A stretch of 64,000 nucleotides of DNA from Panax quinquefolius (GCA_020205615.1 JAINUW010000294.1:248001-312000), one strand, 5' to 3'; shown: positions 24,975 through 36,320, numbered from the stretch's first letter. Numbers and translations: made by a program. Notes: generated by a model from the letters alone, not told the origin.

Positions 24975-27051
24975 TGTAGCGCCCCCAAATCCGGGTATCT
25001 TCCAACTCGACAGATGGTGCTATACTGTACAACATTCATACATTCATTCAATTGAAAAGTCTCAAAGAACGAACATAACTTCTATATATTAAAAGTAATA
25101 TTTACATTTCCCAAGTTCTAAACCAGTTACAAAAGGTTCTTTGTCATAATATTAGTTAAATTACAATAATAGACCTATACTATTACAAAATAGCTTAGTA
25201 ATCTGCCGTAGCTTTTCCCTTATCCTTTTTTGATCCTTCGGTACGTTCAGTCTTAGCTGCATTCATATGGTTCAAGCAAGAGTGAGCATAACTAGCTCAG
25301 CAAGTATAACAATTTAATAACAACATGCTTGACACATACAAATCGTATATATTCAATAACTGAACAATAGTTATGAAGTACTATTGATAATTCAAGATAC
25401 CACTTCATCTTTTCTTTCAAAATGTTTTACAATAACAATAGTATTTAGTAAAACATTCACTCCGGTCTGAGACCTCGAGTATTCATTCTTTATTGGAAAA
25501 GGAAAACCCGAAAACAAGTCCGTAAGCCCGATATCAGTTACGAGCACTTCTAGGTGATCAGCCTATTGTATTCTATGTTGATCAACACTACATCCATTAA
25601 ACGTATGCACGTTTAAGCATTTGGCAACCTCACGTGCCTGTCGTTTTACCGACAAAATATTTGTTTAACATTTCAGTCTTCTTTTGAAAACCATATCAAG
25701 TAGTTGACAAAAGATAGCAACATTTGATAATACATGAATAGAGTATCAATTCATCAAGTCTAGCCAAAGGAATTGGCTTCAACTTCATCATACTTCAATT
25801 CATACGAAAGAATACATGAATCTCAAAAACTTGTTCAGATTGAACTGAGACAAGAATTAGAATACTTGCCTTTAGCGTCTGCTACGGTATTTTAACTTTA
25901 TGTTCAAGTAGTTCAAGTCTCTACAATACATGATCACATAATGCCTTACTTTAGGTCACATATAATCAAGTATGTATATGACTATATCATACCCTTCATT
26001 TCAATCTAATTGTGTATTAGATTCTGTTACTATTCGTTCCGATTTATCATTATGCTTGCATTATACTTCGACTAGGTTATCTCAACCTTTATATTACATT
26101 CCTTAAGGTTTAACAATGTTTAAACAATGTTACATTACCTTCCTTAAGTTATGTTTACTTCCATTTCTTTTCTTTGTACTTAGAAAATTTCATTACTATC
26201 TTCGCTCTGAGACTGGCGCTGCGGCACCAGCTTTATACCTATATCTCGTTCTGCGGCGCGAGCTCTTAATGCCATTGTCCCGGACTTGGCGCTACGGCGC
26301 GAGCCCTTACTTAATGGGCCGCGTTGCGGTGCCACACTCAAGAGGATTTTGTCATCGTTCATGTGCTGCTGGGTATTTCACTTATTGAACTAAGGTTCGC
26401 TCATGAGAACTCTTGCAAGAGGCTCGATTCTTTATTTATCTTTTCCGCATCATCTTGGGTCTTTTGCCTAGGGTTGGCACCGCGGCGCCAACTCTGTGCA
26501 CCAGATATCAATTTCAGTTTTGAAATTTTGTGAACTTCCCGGATGCATAACTTCTTCGTTATAAGTCCGAATTGGCTCGTTCAAAAGCCTACGGTTCACA
26601 AATTACGTACTCTACATGACCATTCAAGAATTTTATCTATTTGACTTTGTTTGCTAAAAATTCACCTATTGGTTCATTTTTAACGTAAACGATAAACGTT
26701 CGTGAACGTTCAACGCTCGTTTCTTCGTTCTAAGTCGGAATCCGGTCATTTTCGAGTCCACAACTCTTAAATGCCAATTATGACTTCTCTTTACTAGAAA
26801 ACAATGGTTTCATGATCAAACATAAAATTTGACTTCCATTCCGAGAATTTTACGTATTCGACGATTATTGTCCAATCGTGCAAATTTCGGCAATTCTTCA
26901 TTCTTATGATTTGTTCAACATTACAAATGACTTCCATTCATTATGTGAACATTTTAACATACTTAATACAACAATTTATATTCATTGTTGGATATTTACT
27001 TATTCTTCTTGAGCTTATAACTTGTCAATTTATATTCATTGTTATATTGTA
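24975..27051 (-). repeat. 5' LTR of element C, truncated
   Basis: Starts TGTAGCGCCCCCAAATCC and follows the left LTR to about 27028, where 1.4 kb including the promoter is lost. The last ~25 bases are filler: an 18-bp copy of CAATTTATATTCATTGTT (original 26972-26989, copy 27026-27043). Confidence 0.87.
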
Positions 27052-27402
27052 TCAGTTAAATTGATATAATGTTATAGTTGTGGGTAATATTTATAAATTT
27101 TACAAAGTACGCAAGTTGTTATGTAATATTTGATTGGTCGGGGAATATTTGTTTTAACAGGGAATATTCGTACAATGGCACAATCATTGGTGGACCCCAT
27201 AACGGAATTATTGTCGGATTGAAAAAATGATAAAATACTTTATGAAAATAACGGCGGAAGTTTTACCGTTAACAGTTGAAACACCCAGTGTTAAAAGTAC
27301 AGTAATACGCGTGGTTGCATAGTAGCACACGGTATTAATTATTGATGCTTACGTGATAAGTCACTCAGTTTTGTTGGTATTATTAATGTAATAATACCGA
27401 AA

Positions 27403-27690
27403 ATCTTTTTATATAAAAATGTAATACTTTTATAAAGTTATTCTATAAATAGAATATATTATATTCTATTATGCATAGTGTTATATAGTATGCGCATAGT
27501 GTTTTGTATAGTAAAATCTTTTTATATAAAACATAATACTTTTATAAAGTTATCCATTTTATTAGACAATAATTAGAATATATTATATTTTATTATGCAT
27601 AGTGTTTGCATAGTGACTGCATAGTGTTTGTATAGTAAAATCTTTAATAAAGTTATTCGTTTTATTAGATTATAAATAGAATATATTATT
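27403..27690. repeat. Tandem repeats of about 110 bp in D LTR
   Basis: Three degenerate copies of AAATCTTTTTATATAAAA ... ACTTTTATAAAGTTAT ... AATAGAATATATTAT ... TGCATAGTG. The third copy is shortened. Counterpart at about 43540-43830. Confidence 0.7.
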
Positions 27691-27787
27691 TTTTTTATTT
27701 ATAAGATTTTGCTTTAAATATGGACCGTCAAATTAAAGTAAATCAATCTGGACTGTTCATGAGTTAGTTACTATGTAGTCCATTTTT

Positions 27788-27799
27788 CTATAAATAGAA
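27788..27799 (+). promoter_or_regulatory. TATA box of D 5' LTR
   Basis: CTATAAATAGAA followed by the CTCATTCC...CTTACTAATTC stretch, also at 43937 in the 3' LTR. Likely core promoter. Confidence 0.6.
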
Positions 27800-27987
27800 G
27801 CTCATTCCTTCATTATTTTCTTACTAATTCACTGAAACTCTAGAGAGATAAACTATAGAGAGAAAGAAGAAAGTATTCTGCTACTTCACTACTTATATAT
27901 CCAATACTCTTCTTCTTAAGGTAGGGAATATTATTTGTTGTACTCGTAAGGGGTGTTATTCTTTTGTATTCATGAAGAGAACTTATG

Positions 27988-28460
27988 TTATTCCATTCTT
28001 TATTATTCCGTTGGAATAACCTGTATACATGGTGACATTCTTCTATTATTCCGTCTTTACTATCCTGTTAGAATATCCTATCTGTGCATTTTATGGCGGA
28101 CCTGATTCCGTCTTTATTATTCTGTTGGAATATATCCGTCATGCGTTTTACGCCGTAATTGGTTAAAATCTTTATTATTATTACATTGGAATATCCTCGC
28201 TCGCATGCGTTTAAGTTTGGGAATTCGATTAAAATCTTTATTATTACGTTGGAATAACCTATCATGCAAAAGTCTTTGCATGCATGGTGATTTCGTTGTT
28301 ATTCCATTCTTTATTATTCTGTTGGAACATCATGTCGATGCGAATTTCGCTTGACTTGATTCCATTATTTAGTATTCTGTTGGAATAACATGTCTATGCG
28401 AAGTACCACATGCATGGTGATTTCTTTTGTTATTCCATTCTTTATTATACTCAGTTGGTT
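27988..28460 (+). repeat. Array of about seven ATTCC/GGAAT hairpins in D 5' LTR
   Basis: The best unit has TTATTCCA (27988-27995) and TGGAATAA (28012-28019), an 8-bp perfect stem with a 16-base loop rich in TTTATTATT. Further units occur every 50-70 bp with variable stems. It begins about 190 bp downstream of the TATA box, so in the transcript leader. Confidence 0.65.
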
Positions 28461-28689
28461 AAAGTTTTGACTTCTATACTCCATGAAATTAGTGGAATAT
28501 CCTTAATAATTGAGCTTCATCCAGTACCTTTTTATGAAAATATTCTTCTGAGCATTCTTGAATTTTACTCTACAAAGCAGTATCATGTTGACAATTTGGA
28601 CGTTATTGGTTCTTGGACAAATTAATTTTTGAACTTGTTTTATTGAATTCTTATATCATTGTCATCATCCTCATATTTATATTTTTTGA

Positions 28690-28930
28690 AAGTCATCGTA
28701 TTCTGTAGTGCATAGATGGACTTGGTATGATTATGACAAGGATTATTCGAGTGTAATCATGAGTAGTAATGTTACAAATGATGTGGTAAAAGTCCTCATT
28801 GGTCCGTAGAGAATTGATGGATGAGTTGTTGGCATGATCATGACCATTAATGAATACACAAAATTCTTGGCCCGTAGTGCATGGATAATTGTGGTCGTGA
28901 TACTAAAGGATATCCTTGGTAGTAGAAAAG
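28690..28930 (+). repeat. GGCCCGTAGTG repeats in D 5' LTR
   Basis: Three to four units around GGCCCGTAGTGCATGG (e.g. 28868-28883), partly mutated. They match hairpin loops of the A/F LTR arrays. The 3' LTR (44847-45085) preserves a cleaner first unit. Confidence 0.55.
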
Positions 28931-29483
28931 GGGTGATTCGATGATGTGGATTATTTATTGTTTGAGTCCTAGCGATAAAAGTGATGAAAACCTTTTAAAT
29001 CATAAAAGATTGTAGATTTTATTCTCTACTTGACTCTTTTAATGGATTGCTTGTTCCGCCGCAGCTTAAACTTGATGTTTGTTATATTGTATCGCTTTTT
29101 AACATTTAAGGCTAATGATAATTTATTACGCATTATTTTAGTCATAATATTTCTTCATTGGGCTAGTTGAGCTCACCCTTTCTTTCACTATTCTCTTTGT
29201 GAAATGAGAATATATTTGGAACAGTCTGGGAAGCGGAGTGATGGTCCTAGATGGTGCATTAGTAATCCTCACTATTCTGTGAAATAGTGTGATAATAATT
29301 GTAATGAGGACTTCTTTTGAGTTTGTATACTCTCTAGTAGATAATATTTGTATTCAAACTCACAGTTTTTGTTTTGTCGTATTGTACACGACAGTTGTAT
29401 TATTAAGTTGTATTTGAATTTTGTTCCATGTATCTGGCGACTCAAGATGGGTGATGTATACCTAATTTTGGGGGTGTCACAGT

Positions 29484-29495
29484 TGGTATCAGAGC
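29484..29495 (+). other. Primer binding site of D (initiator Met tRNA)
   Basis: TGGTATCAGAGC, the canonical plant Met-tRNA complement, two bases after the LTR end. Confidence 0.88.
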
Positions 29496-29668
29496 TTAGG
29501 GATATGATCCCTGGCTAAGATGAGAGAATAGAACTAGGAGGGGAGAGACGGGGAATTCCTTCGCTAGTATGACCTACCTAAGTCTATTTGGTATTTAATT
29601 GGTCGGTCAAAGTATATGGATAATATGTTATATGTTAATTAACATTTGTTTTGTGGCAGTATCTGAAA

Positions 29669-30424
29669 ATGACATCCGAGAATGTTGAGAATGGCAATGG
29701 AGGACAAGAAACTGTTAAGTCTCCACATATCAATAATCAGGATAATGTGCATCAGGAAGGCGACAATCCTCATGCAAACAACAACACGGACCAAATGATG
29801 ACTGATGGATTGTTCAGTGGCTTTATGCAATTCATGCAACATCAAGCGAGAGCGGCTCCTATCCGAAATGTAGGTGGAAACACTGGAAACTCCCTGACGG
29901 TCACCGCTAAATAGTTCAAGGACCTGGGACCACCGGAGTTTATTGGAGAGCCAAAACCACTTAAGGGGGAAGCATGGATAAAGCAGATCACCAAGATATT
30001 TGATGTCTTGGGATGCTCCGAGGAGCAAAAGGTTCCCTTCGCCACCTTCATGTTGCGTGAAGAGGCAGATTACTGGTGGGAATCAGAAAGCACGTACCCG
30101 ACTGACGCGACTCAAGATGTCTTGGGAGAAGTTCCAAGAGCTATTCAACGACAAGTACTTTCCGAGAGTATTTGTCACATAAAAGAAGTGGAGTTTATCA
30201 AATTGGAACAAAACAATATGATCGTGTCGCAATACGAGGCTAAATTTGTGGAGTTATCCCAGTTTGCATCCCATTTGGTCGATAATGAGGAGCGAATGAC
30301 GCGAATGTTTTTAAGAGGTTTAAAACCGGAGATACGTCAATATCTTATTTCTCATAAACTTTGTTTGTACTCAGATGTTGTAAATATGGCTCAGTTATTG
30401 GAGCATGGTAACGAGTCAACGTAA
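29669..30424 (+). pseudogene. gag of element D
   Basis: Start MTSENVENGNGG about 190 bp after the primer site, homologous to the F gag start. A TAG at 29912-29914 replaces the CAG seen in F (AKQFKELGPPEF). The same frame then resumes through FDVLGCSEEQKVPFATFML, YWWES and FVELSQFASHLVDNEERMTR. Between about 30090 and 30180 the conserved sequence SWEKFQELFNDKYFPRVF lies in another frame, so two compensating frameshifts keep the main frame open. It would form the capsid. Confidence 0.85.
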
Positions 30425-30639
30425 CCAAGAGAAAGTAGCCGGCAGCATGAAAATACCAGTGGTATCAGTCATCGAAACGGTGACAACAAACGTGGAGGGA
30501 ATCAACATGCCAGAAATGGTAACCACTTCGGTGGTAATCATGGCCAAGACAGTAAAAATGGACATTTCAAGAAAAGGAGATTCAACAATGATGGAAGGAC
30601 GTCAGCACCAGCACCCGTTGTTAAGGAAAGAGAACGACC

Positions 30640-30800
30640 ACCTATCATATGGTTCAAATGCAGAGGGGAGGGACACATCAGTCTAAACTACGCGATGTCG
30701 TCCAAAGTATGTTATAATTGTGGAAGAAAAGGTCACTTAGCCCGATTTTGTCATTCACCGAAGACAAGTTCAGGCAGGACGGAGGCACCAAAGGCCGTCC
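30640..30800 (+). pseudogene. gag zinc-knuckle region of element D
   Basis: Encodes FKCRGEGHISLNYAM (first knuckle, Cys pattern lost) and CYNCGRKGHLARFC (second, intact C-x2-C-x4-H-x4-C, about 30710-30751), then a basic stretch. The knuckle binds RNA for packaging. It is in a different frame from the open stretch 30405-30686, which is a shadow. Confidence 0.78.
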
Positions 30801-30842
30801 CGAGTAAAAGTCAAAGTTTAGTAGTGCAAGGAGGCGTTTGTT

Positions 30843-31223
30843 GTGACCTCCCAAAAAGCAAGGAACCTGAATGAGGTCATCACGAGTAAGCTTATAATAA
30901 ACTCTAGCGAAGTCTATACCTTATTTGATATTGGTTCTACCCATTCTTTTATTTCTTCTACTTACGCTCAACGATTAAATTTGACTCCGGAGAAATTAGA
31001 CTTTGACTTATCTGTAAAAACTCTGTTGGGAGAAACCTTCATTACATCCACTGTTTATAAGTCTTGTTTGGTTCAAATCGGTACCCTCACATTACCTGTT
31101 GATCTTATTTCATTAAAAATACTTGCATTTAAAGTAATTCTAGGGATTGATTGGTTAACTACTCATCATGCAAAAATTGATTATTTTCGTAAGATTGTTA
31201 GCTTTCATCTTTCATATTCCTAA
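30843..31223 (+). pseudogene. Retropepsin of element D
   Basis: 126 open codons: SSEVYTLFDIGSTHSFISS carries the active-site position as DIG instead of DTG/DSG, then LTLPVDLISLKILAFKVILG and IDWLTTHHAKIDYF (the ILG-D end of the fold). Family length is otherwise normal. The Thr to Ile change next to the catalytic Asp would probably lower or abolish activity; this is inference. Confidence 0.85.
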
Positions 31224-31314
31224 CCAATACATTTATGTAATTCAAGCCACCAAACCATTAAAATCAATCACTTGTCATCTCAAGCCATAAAGCTATTCGT
31301 TTATTGAAAAGCGG

Positions 31315-31836
31315 ATGTCAAGATTTCTTAGCTCATGTCACGGATCTAAACAAAAAAATCGAGTTTTGAATGATATTTCTATTGTTAATGAATTTCCGAC
31401 GTATTCTGAAGAACTTCTGGCCTACCCCAGGCGTGAAATTGAATTTTGTATCGACATTGAACTTGGTACAAAACCTATTTCCAAAGCCCATATCGAATGG
31501 CTCTATTGAACTTGTGGAGTTAAAGACCCAACCCTGAGAATTGTTAGACATCGATTTCATTCATCCTAGTACTTCTCCTTGGGGTGCTCCTGTTCTATTC
31601 GTGAAAAAAAAAAAGATGGGAGTATGCGACTTTGTATTGATTATCGGGAGTTGAATCATGTCACCATCAAAAATAGGTACCCATTGCCACGTATTGATGA
31701 CCTGTTTGACTAGTTGCAAGGAGCCAAATTCTTTTCAAAGATTGATCTTCATTCGGATATCACTAATTGAAGATTTAGGCGATGACATTCAAAGACGGCT
31801 TTCAGAACTCGGTACGGGCATTATGAATTCCTAGTC
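31315..31836 (+). pseudogene. RT N-terminal part of element D (frameshifted)
   Basis: Linker FPTYSEELLAYPRREIEFCI, then [10 protein letters not shown] and an 11-A run (31604-31614) where relatives have the nine bases of KKK: a homopolymer frameshift. Then [17 protein letters not shown] and RIDDLFD, followed by TAG at 31711-31713 in place of CAG, and a scrambled stretch at about 31745-31800 where SGYHQLKI should be. Confidence 0.82.
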
Positions 31837-32742
31837 ATGTCATTTGGATTGACTAATGCTCCTGCTGCCTTCATGGATATGATGAACCGAGTATTCAAGG
31901 AATATTTGGATCACTTTGTGGTCGTCTTTATTGATGACATCCTTATATATTCCAAAACCCGTGAAGATCATGAGAAACAATTGAGGCTGATACTCCAAAA
32001 GCTTCATGAATATAAGCTTTATGCCAAGTTAAAGAAATGCGAGTTCTGGCTTGAGGAAGTAGCATTCCTTGGGCACGTGGTATCAAGTCATGGAATATCT
32101 GTTAACCCAGCAAAGATTGAAGCTATTGAAAGTTGGGAGCAACCTAAATCAGTGACCGAAGTACGTAGCTTTCTTGGCTTAGCTGGTTATTATCGGAGAT
32201 TCGTAGAAGGGTTTTCTCGAATCGCTACTCCACTAACTCAGCTGACTCGGAAAGATACAAAGTTCGGTTGGAGCGAGGAATGTGAGAAGAGTTTTCAAGA
32301 ACTCAAGAGGAGACTCATTTTAGCACCTGCTCTGACAATACCATCTGGTTCGGAGGGATTTATCATCTACAGTGATGCTTCGGGCAAAGGGTTAGGATGT
32401 GTTCTCATGTAACATGGGAAAGTTATAGCCTATGTCTCACGACAACTCAAAGAATATGAGAGGAATTATTCTACTCATGATCTAGAGTTGGCAGCTGTTG
32501 TCTTCGCACTAAAGATTTGGAGGCATTACTTGTATTGGGAGAAAGTGGAGATCTTTACGGATCATAAAAGCCTCAAATATTTCTTCACTCAAAAGGAACT
32601 CAACATGCGACAACGACGTTGGCTTGAACTATTGAAAGATTATGATCATACTATCCAATACCATCCTGGAAAAGCGAACGTGGTAGCTGACGCATTGAGT
32701 AGAAGATCATATGCAAGTGCGAATGCGATATTGTCAACGTAA
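31837..32742 (+). pseudogene. RT palm/thumb and RNase H of element D
   Basis: One frame throughout. [20 protein letters not shown], catalytic [13 protein letters not shown] and [17 protein letters not shown] complete the RT. RNase H has [16 protein letters not shown], then TAA (32410-32412) where sisters have CAA, then [34 protein letters not shown] and [14 protein letters not shown]. All catalytic acids are visible. Apart from the stop this is an intact domain pair. Confidence 0.9.
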
Positions 32743-32751
32743 AGGCCTATT

Positions 32752-33458
32752 TTGTGTGACTTGCAAAGGATGGAGATAGAGTTAAAGATTCCAGGGACCC
32801 ATGTGATGATGGCGAATATACGAGTAAAACCGACTTTAATTGATAAAGTTAAAGCTGCTCAAGCTATAGACCTGGAGCTGATGCGTATGAGGAAGAAAGT
32901 ACAAGAAGGTGATATGCCGGAAGCAAGAATCGATGAAGAAGGAATACTTCGAGTTAACTCCAGACTTTGTGTTCCTAACGATCCTGATTTAAAGTATAAA
33001 ATCATTATGGAGGCGCATAACACACCGTTTGCAATTCATCCTAGGAGTACCAAAATGTATCATGATATTAGTTATACATTTTGGTTAAGCAATATGAAGA
33101 GAGAGATAGCGCTGTTTATCTCAAGGTGTCTAACGTGTCAACGAGTCAAGGCGGAGCATCAAGTACCAAAAGGTCAATTGCAACCACTTGAAATTCCAGA
33201 ATGGAAGTGGGAGCACATTACCATGGATTTCGTTACCGGTCTTCCCAAAGTTTCTCAAGGCATAGATGCGATTTGGGTCATTGTTGATAGATTGACCAAG
33301 TCTGCTCATTTCTTACCGATACGAGAAACTTATACACTTGAACGTCTTGCTCGTATGTACATAAACGAGGTTATAAGATTGCATGGTATGCCAGTATCCA
33401 TAGTTTCTGATCGAGACCCAAGATTCACTTCAAGATTTTGGGTTAGTTTGCAAAAATC
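32752..33458 (+). pseudogene. Integrase N-terminal and catalytic part of element D, cut by E
   Basis: Open for 235 codons up to the insertion. The linker region IDKVKAAQAIDLELMRM is followed by GILRVNSRLCVPND and the HHCC zinc domain (EAHNTPFAIH ... [11 protein letters not shown]). The core has WEHITMDFVTGLP (first Asp), WVIVDRLTKSAHFLPI and [16 protein letters not shown] (second Asp). It ends in AAATC (33454-33458), the E target site. The sister F keeps the uninterrupted site at about 54138-54147. Confidence 0.9.
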
Positions 33459-34914
33459 TGTAACGACCCCAAAATTCATACCATTTAAATCTCGACTTCG
33501 GTCGTTAACCATACATTCAACCTCTAATTTTTACATCATTATTAGATATTAAAATCACTAAAATTGCGGAATATTTAAAATGTTTAAACATTTCCTTCTT
33601 TCTTGCCCTGAATCTCAACCTTTACATTACATCTCTTTGATTCAATCTTATATCATGAATCGTTACAACAAAATGACTACACAAAGTCTTACATCATAAC
33701 TAAATATCCATATACATTGGATAGCTCAACTTACAATTCAACAACATGTTACGTTCAAAATATGAAATACATTTCTCATAAAACATAAGTAATCTTCGTG
33801 AATATAGATCTCTATAACTCGCTTAGCACATATCTTTACCTTAAAATCTTAACCTGCAAAAGTTGTTATTTGCAAGAGTGAGCTCGATAGCCCAACAAAG
33901 TCTAACAGTTTTCATGCATCATATAGCATATAATAACATGCTCGATATACATCTCATTAAAGTAACATGGCATAGATGCTTTTAATTCACATAGCAAATA
34001 TAAAGATTGAGTTCCTTACTCAACCATCATTACTTAGCCAAAACAATGCAGTCATATATTGACTTTAACATTTCATGATTTCAACATTTATAACATATCA
34101 TGCAATTTAAAACAGTTCATCAAGTCCACGTAGAAAATAGGAACCAAAAGACTTGCCTTGATCGTTGTTTACCAATAATATTTTAACAGCTTACAGTTAT
34201 CTACACTTCACGTACCCTACAAAATTATATAATCATACACATCAACTATTAGTCACATAACAACACATAGTAATTGTAATGTAAACTCTACTCCACATCT
34301 CATAATTATTTCTATTAATTAGCACACAATGTTCAATTAGATTGTGTTAACTTTTTGACTTATGACTCACAATATTTCATAATCAAAGTTCATTCAAGTG
34401 CTTAAGTCTTGCTAGGACTACTTATTGGTTTTATATTAAACCCATTTCATATCCTATAATATTCATTTAAATTTAATTGAAACACTATTTAAGTTCGTTA
34501 ACACTTGCACTGGCGTTTTCGGCGTTCATTCATCATGCCTTGGATTTGTCTCTCTTGTGTATGCTTACTATGCTTCTATAACTTATCTAATACATTATTT
34601 ATTAATATTAAGCATCATTATATTTACTAACATACATGTTTTATAACTTAGGACATCATCTTTTATGGTCAGGAGCACTACACATGCATATGTGCATGCC
34701 CGACGCCCTCTGATTGCCCCCGAAAACATAACAGTCCTAAGGATGAACATTTTGACTACTGTTACAGACCTCAAATTAAACAACTTAAAGCATGAAAGTT
34801 GTAGGTCTACTCGTCCTCGTTCCGGATCATCTTGAATCATCTCAATCGGAGTTCGTATGAGAAAGTTATGGCCATTTTTCTACAAGAGGCTAAAGCTATC
34901 AGACTCAGACTTCT

Positions 34915-35046
34915 GTCCCCGCACCGCGGCATGAGAACTAAGTCATAAAGTGGTGCCGCAGCACGAGATTGGTGCTGGGGCGCAAATTTCAGTGCTGGGC
35001 ACGAACTTCTGGCGCTGGGGCGCGAATTTTGGCGCTAGGGTGCCGA
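34915..35046. repeat. GC-rich short tandem repeats in E 3' LTR
   Basis: About five copies of a 20-bp unit like TGGCGCTGGGGCGCGAATTT in an otherwise AT-rich LTR. The sister region (40780-40960) has a different arrangement, including TTTTTGGCGCTGGGGCTCCA repeats. Confidence 0.75.
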
Positions 35047-35426
35047 AAACTAACAGAACGCGGCCCACGAAGAACAAAATAACTAAATTTCTGTCTATAA
35101 CTTAATTTCTAACACTAATTAACATGTATAACTTATGCCAATTACACATATACACATTACCCAACATGCATATACTAATTTAAACCACTAAACAACAATC
35201 ACAGAAAACTTAATTCCTTGAAAACACTGTTTTCAACCAAAACACCATTACCGATGTTTGTTTACACAGTGAACATGGTAAACATAATTTATAAACCAAT
35301 TTGATTCCTTTGAATTATGTTTCTCTGAATTTCTTACCCCAATTATCATATACAAGGTTCAATTTCATAACTTCACAATTAACATACACTAATTTTGTTA
35401 TCTTACAAAAATCATATTCATGCATA

Positions 35427-35429
<3 letters not shown>

Positions 35430-35475
<46 letters not shown>
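35430..35475. repeat. (AT)n microsatellite
   Basis: 46 bases of uninterrupted TA dinucleotides in the E 3' LTR. The sister has only about nine TA units at 41412-41428. Confidence 0.95.
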
Positions 35476-35477
<2 letters not shown>

Positions 35478-36320
35478 TAGTATAACACTTGCAACAATAT
35501 GGTTTTATAGAGAATCTTTGTAAAAACCTTATACACATTGAAAATCAAGAACACGTATACAAAGAAGACTAAGAAAGTAAACATATATATATTAAGGTTT
35601 TAAAACATACCTTTTGTCGATTTAGAAACCTCGCTAATCAATCGACAATAAGAATTCGTAACCTTCTCTTCTGCTCTCTCTTAAACTCTCTCTATCTCTC
35701 TCAAATTTCTGTGATTTTCTTCTTAGGCTTAGCAAACACTTAGAATGCGTAAACAAAACCCTTTGGTAACCAATCGTAAATGGTCATAATAAGCTGGAAT
35801 TAAATAATATCGTTACCAAATATAACATTATAGGTTATAAATATATTTTATTTATATAATTTATATAATATTTCAAAATTAAAAGAACTCCAAAAGCCAT
35901 AAGGCTTCGTTTGGCAAAACTCTTTAAAATTAAAGAATTAATATATTTTAAGTTTTGTTTGGCAAAATAAATTAAAACTACTTTAATTTATTTTAATAAC
36001 TACTTATAATATAGTTATTTGTCACACTTCTAATTAATTAAGTTTTCATACTTAATTTAATTAATACCAATAACAATTCATTGCATAATATAATAATTTA
36101 TTTAATCATTATAAACCCTCTAACTTAATTATTAAATTAAATTAGATTACTATCTCAAAATAATTACTTTCCTTAACTCATTAATTATTTATTAAACAAA
36201 TAAATAATCAAATCACATTAAATCAATTAAACAAATACTTATTCAACAATAAACACATCCATTAAATATTTATATAATTCAATAAATATTTAAATATTAA
36301 TTAAAATTTGGATTGTTACA

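Larger units (their letters stand above)
15896..27051 (-). mobile_element. Element C: chromovirus Ty3/gypsy retrotransposon, 5' LTR truncated
   Basis: The left LTR is complete, 15896-19370. Minus-strand gag-pol spans 19417-24793 with all domains in order, followed by a Met-tRNA primer site and a right-hand 5' LTR cut at about 27051. The missing part is the promoter end (U3) of the 5' LTR. It is inserted in X LTR copy 2. The right flank and second target-site duplication are deleted. The coding region is one of the fuller ones in the window but has multiple frameshifts. Confidence 0.87.
27056..29481 (+). repeat. 5' LTR of element D (first 68 bp missing)
   Basis: Matches 43203-45640. Ends GGGGGTGTCACA before the primer site. 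It contains three tandem blocks of about 110 bp (27403-27690), TATA at 27788, an ATTCC/GGAAT hairpin array (27988-28460) and GGCCCGTAGTG hairpins (28690-28930). A 71-codon ORF (28410) recurs at 44563 but has no recognisable function. Confidence 0.88.
33459..36320 (-). repeat. 3' LTR of element E
   Basis: The plus strand runs TGTAACGACCCCAAAATTCA...TTTGGATTGTTACA. Near-identical to 39327-42277 over most of its length. Differences concentrate in a GC-rich island (34915-35060) and in an (AT)n run (35430-35475) that replaces about 80 bp present in the sister. Confidence 0.92.

Noticed and set aside
28410..28625. 71-codon ORF in the D 5' LTR, also present at 44563-44778 in the 3' LTR
   Set aside because: Presence in both copies follows from LTR duplication, not selection. 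No recognisable domain, and it overlaps the tandem hairpin array.
29482..29500. Possible tRNA gene at TGGTATCAGAGC
   Set aside because: Only the primer-site complement of the tRNA 3' end is present, with no cloverleaf.
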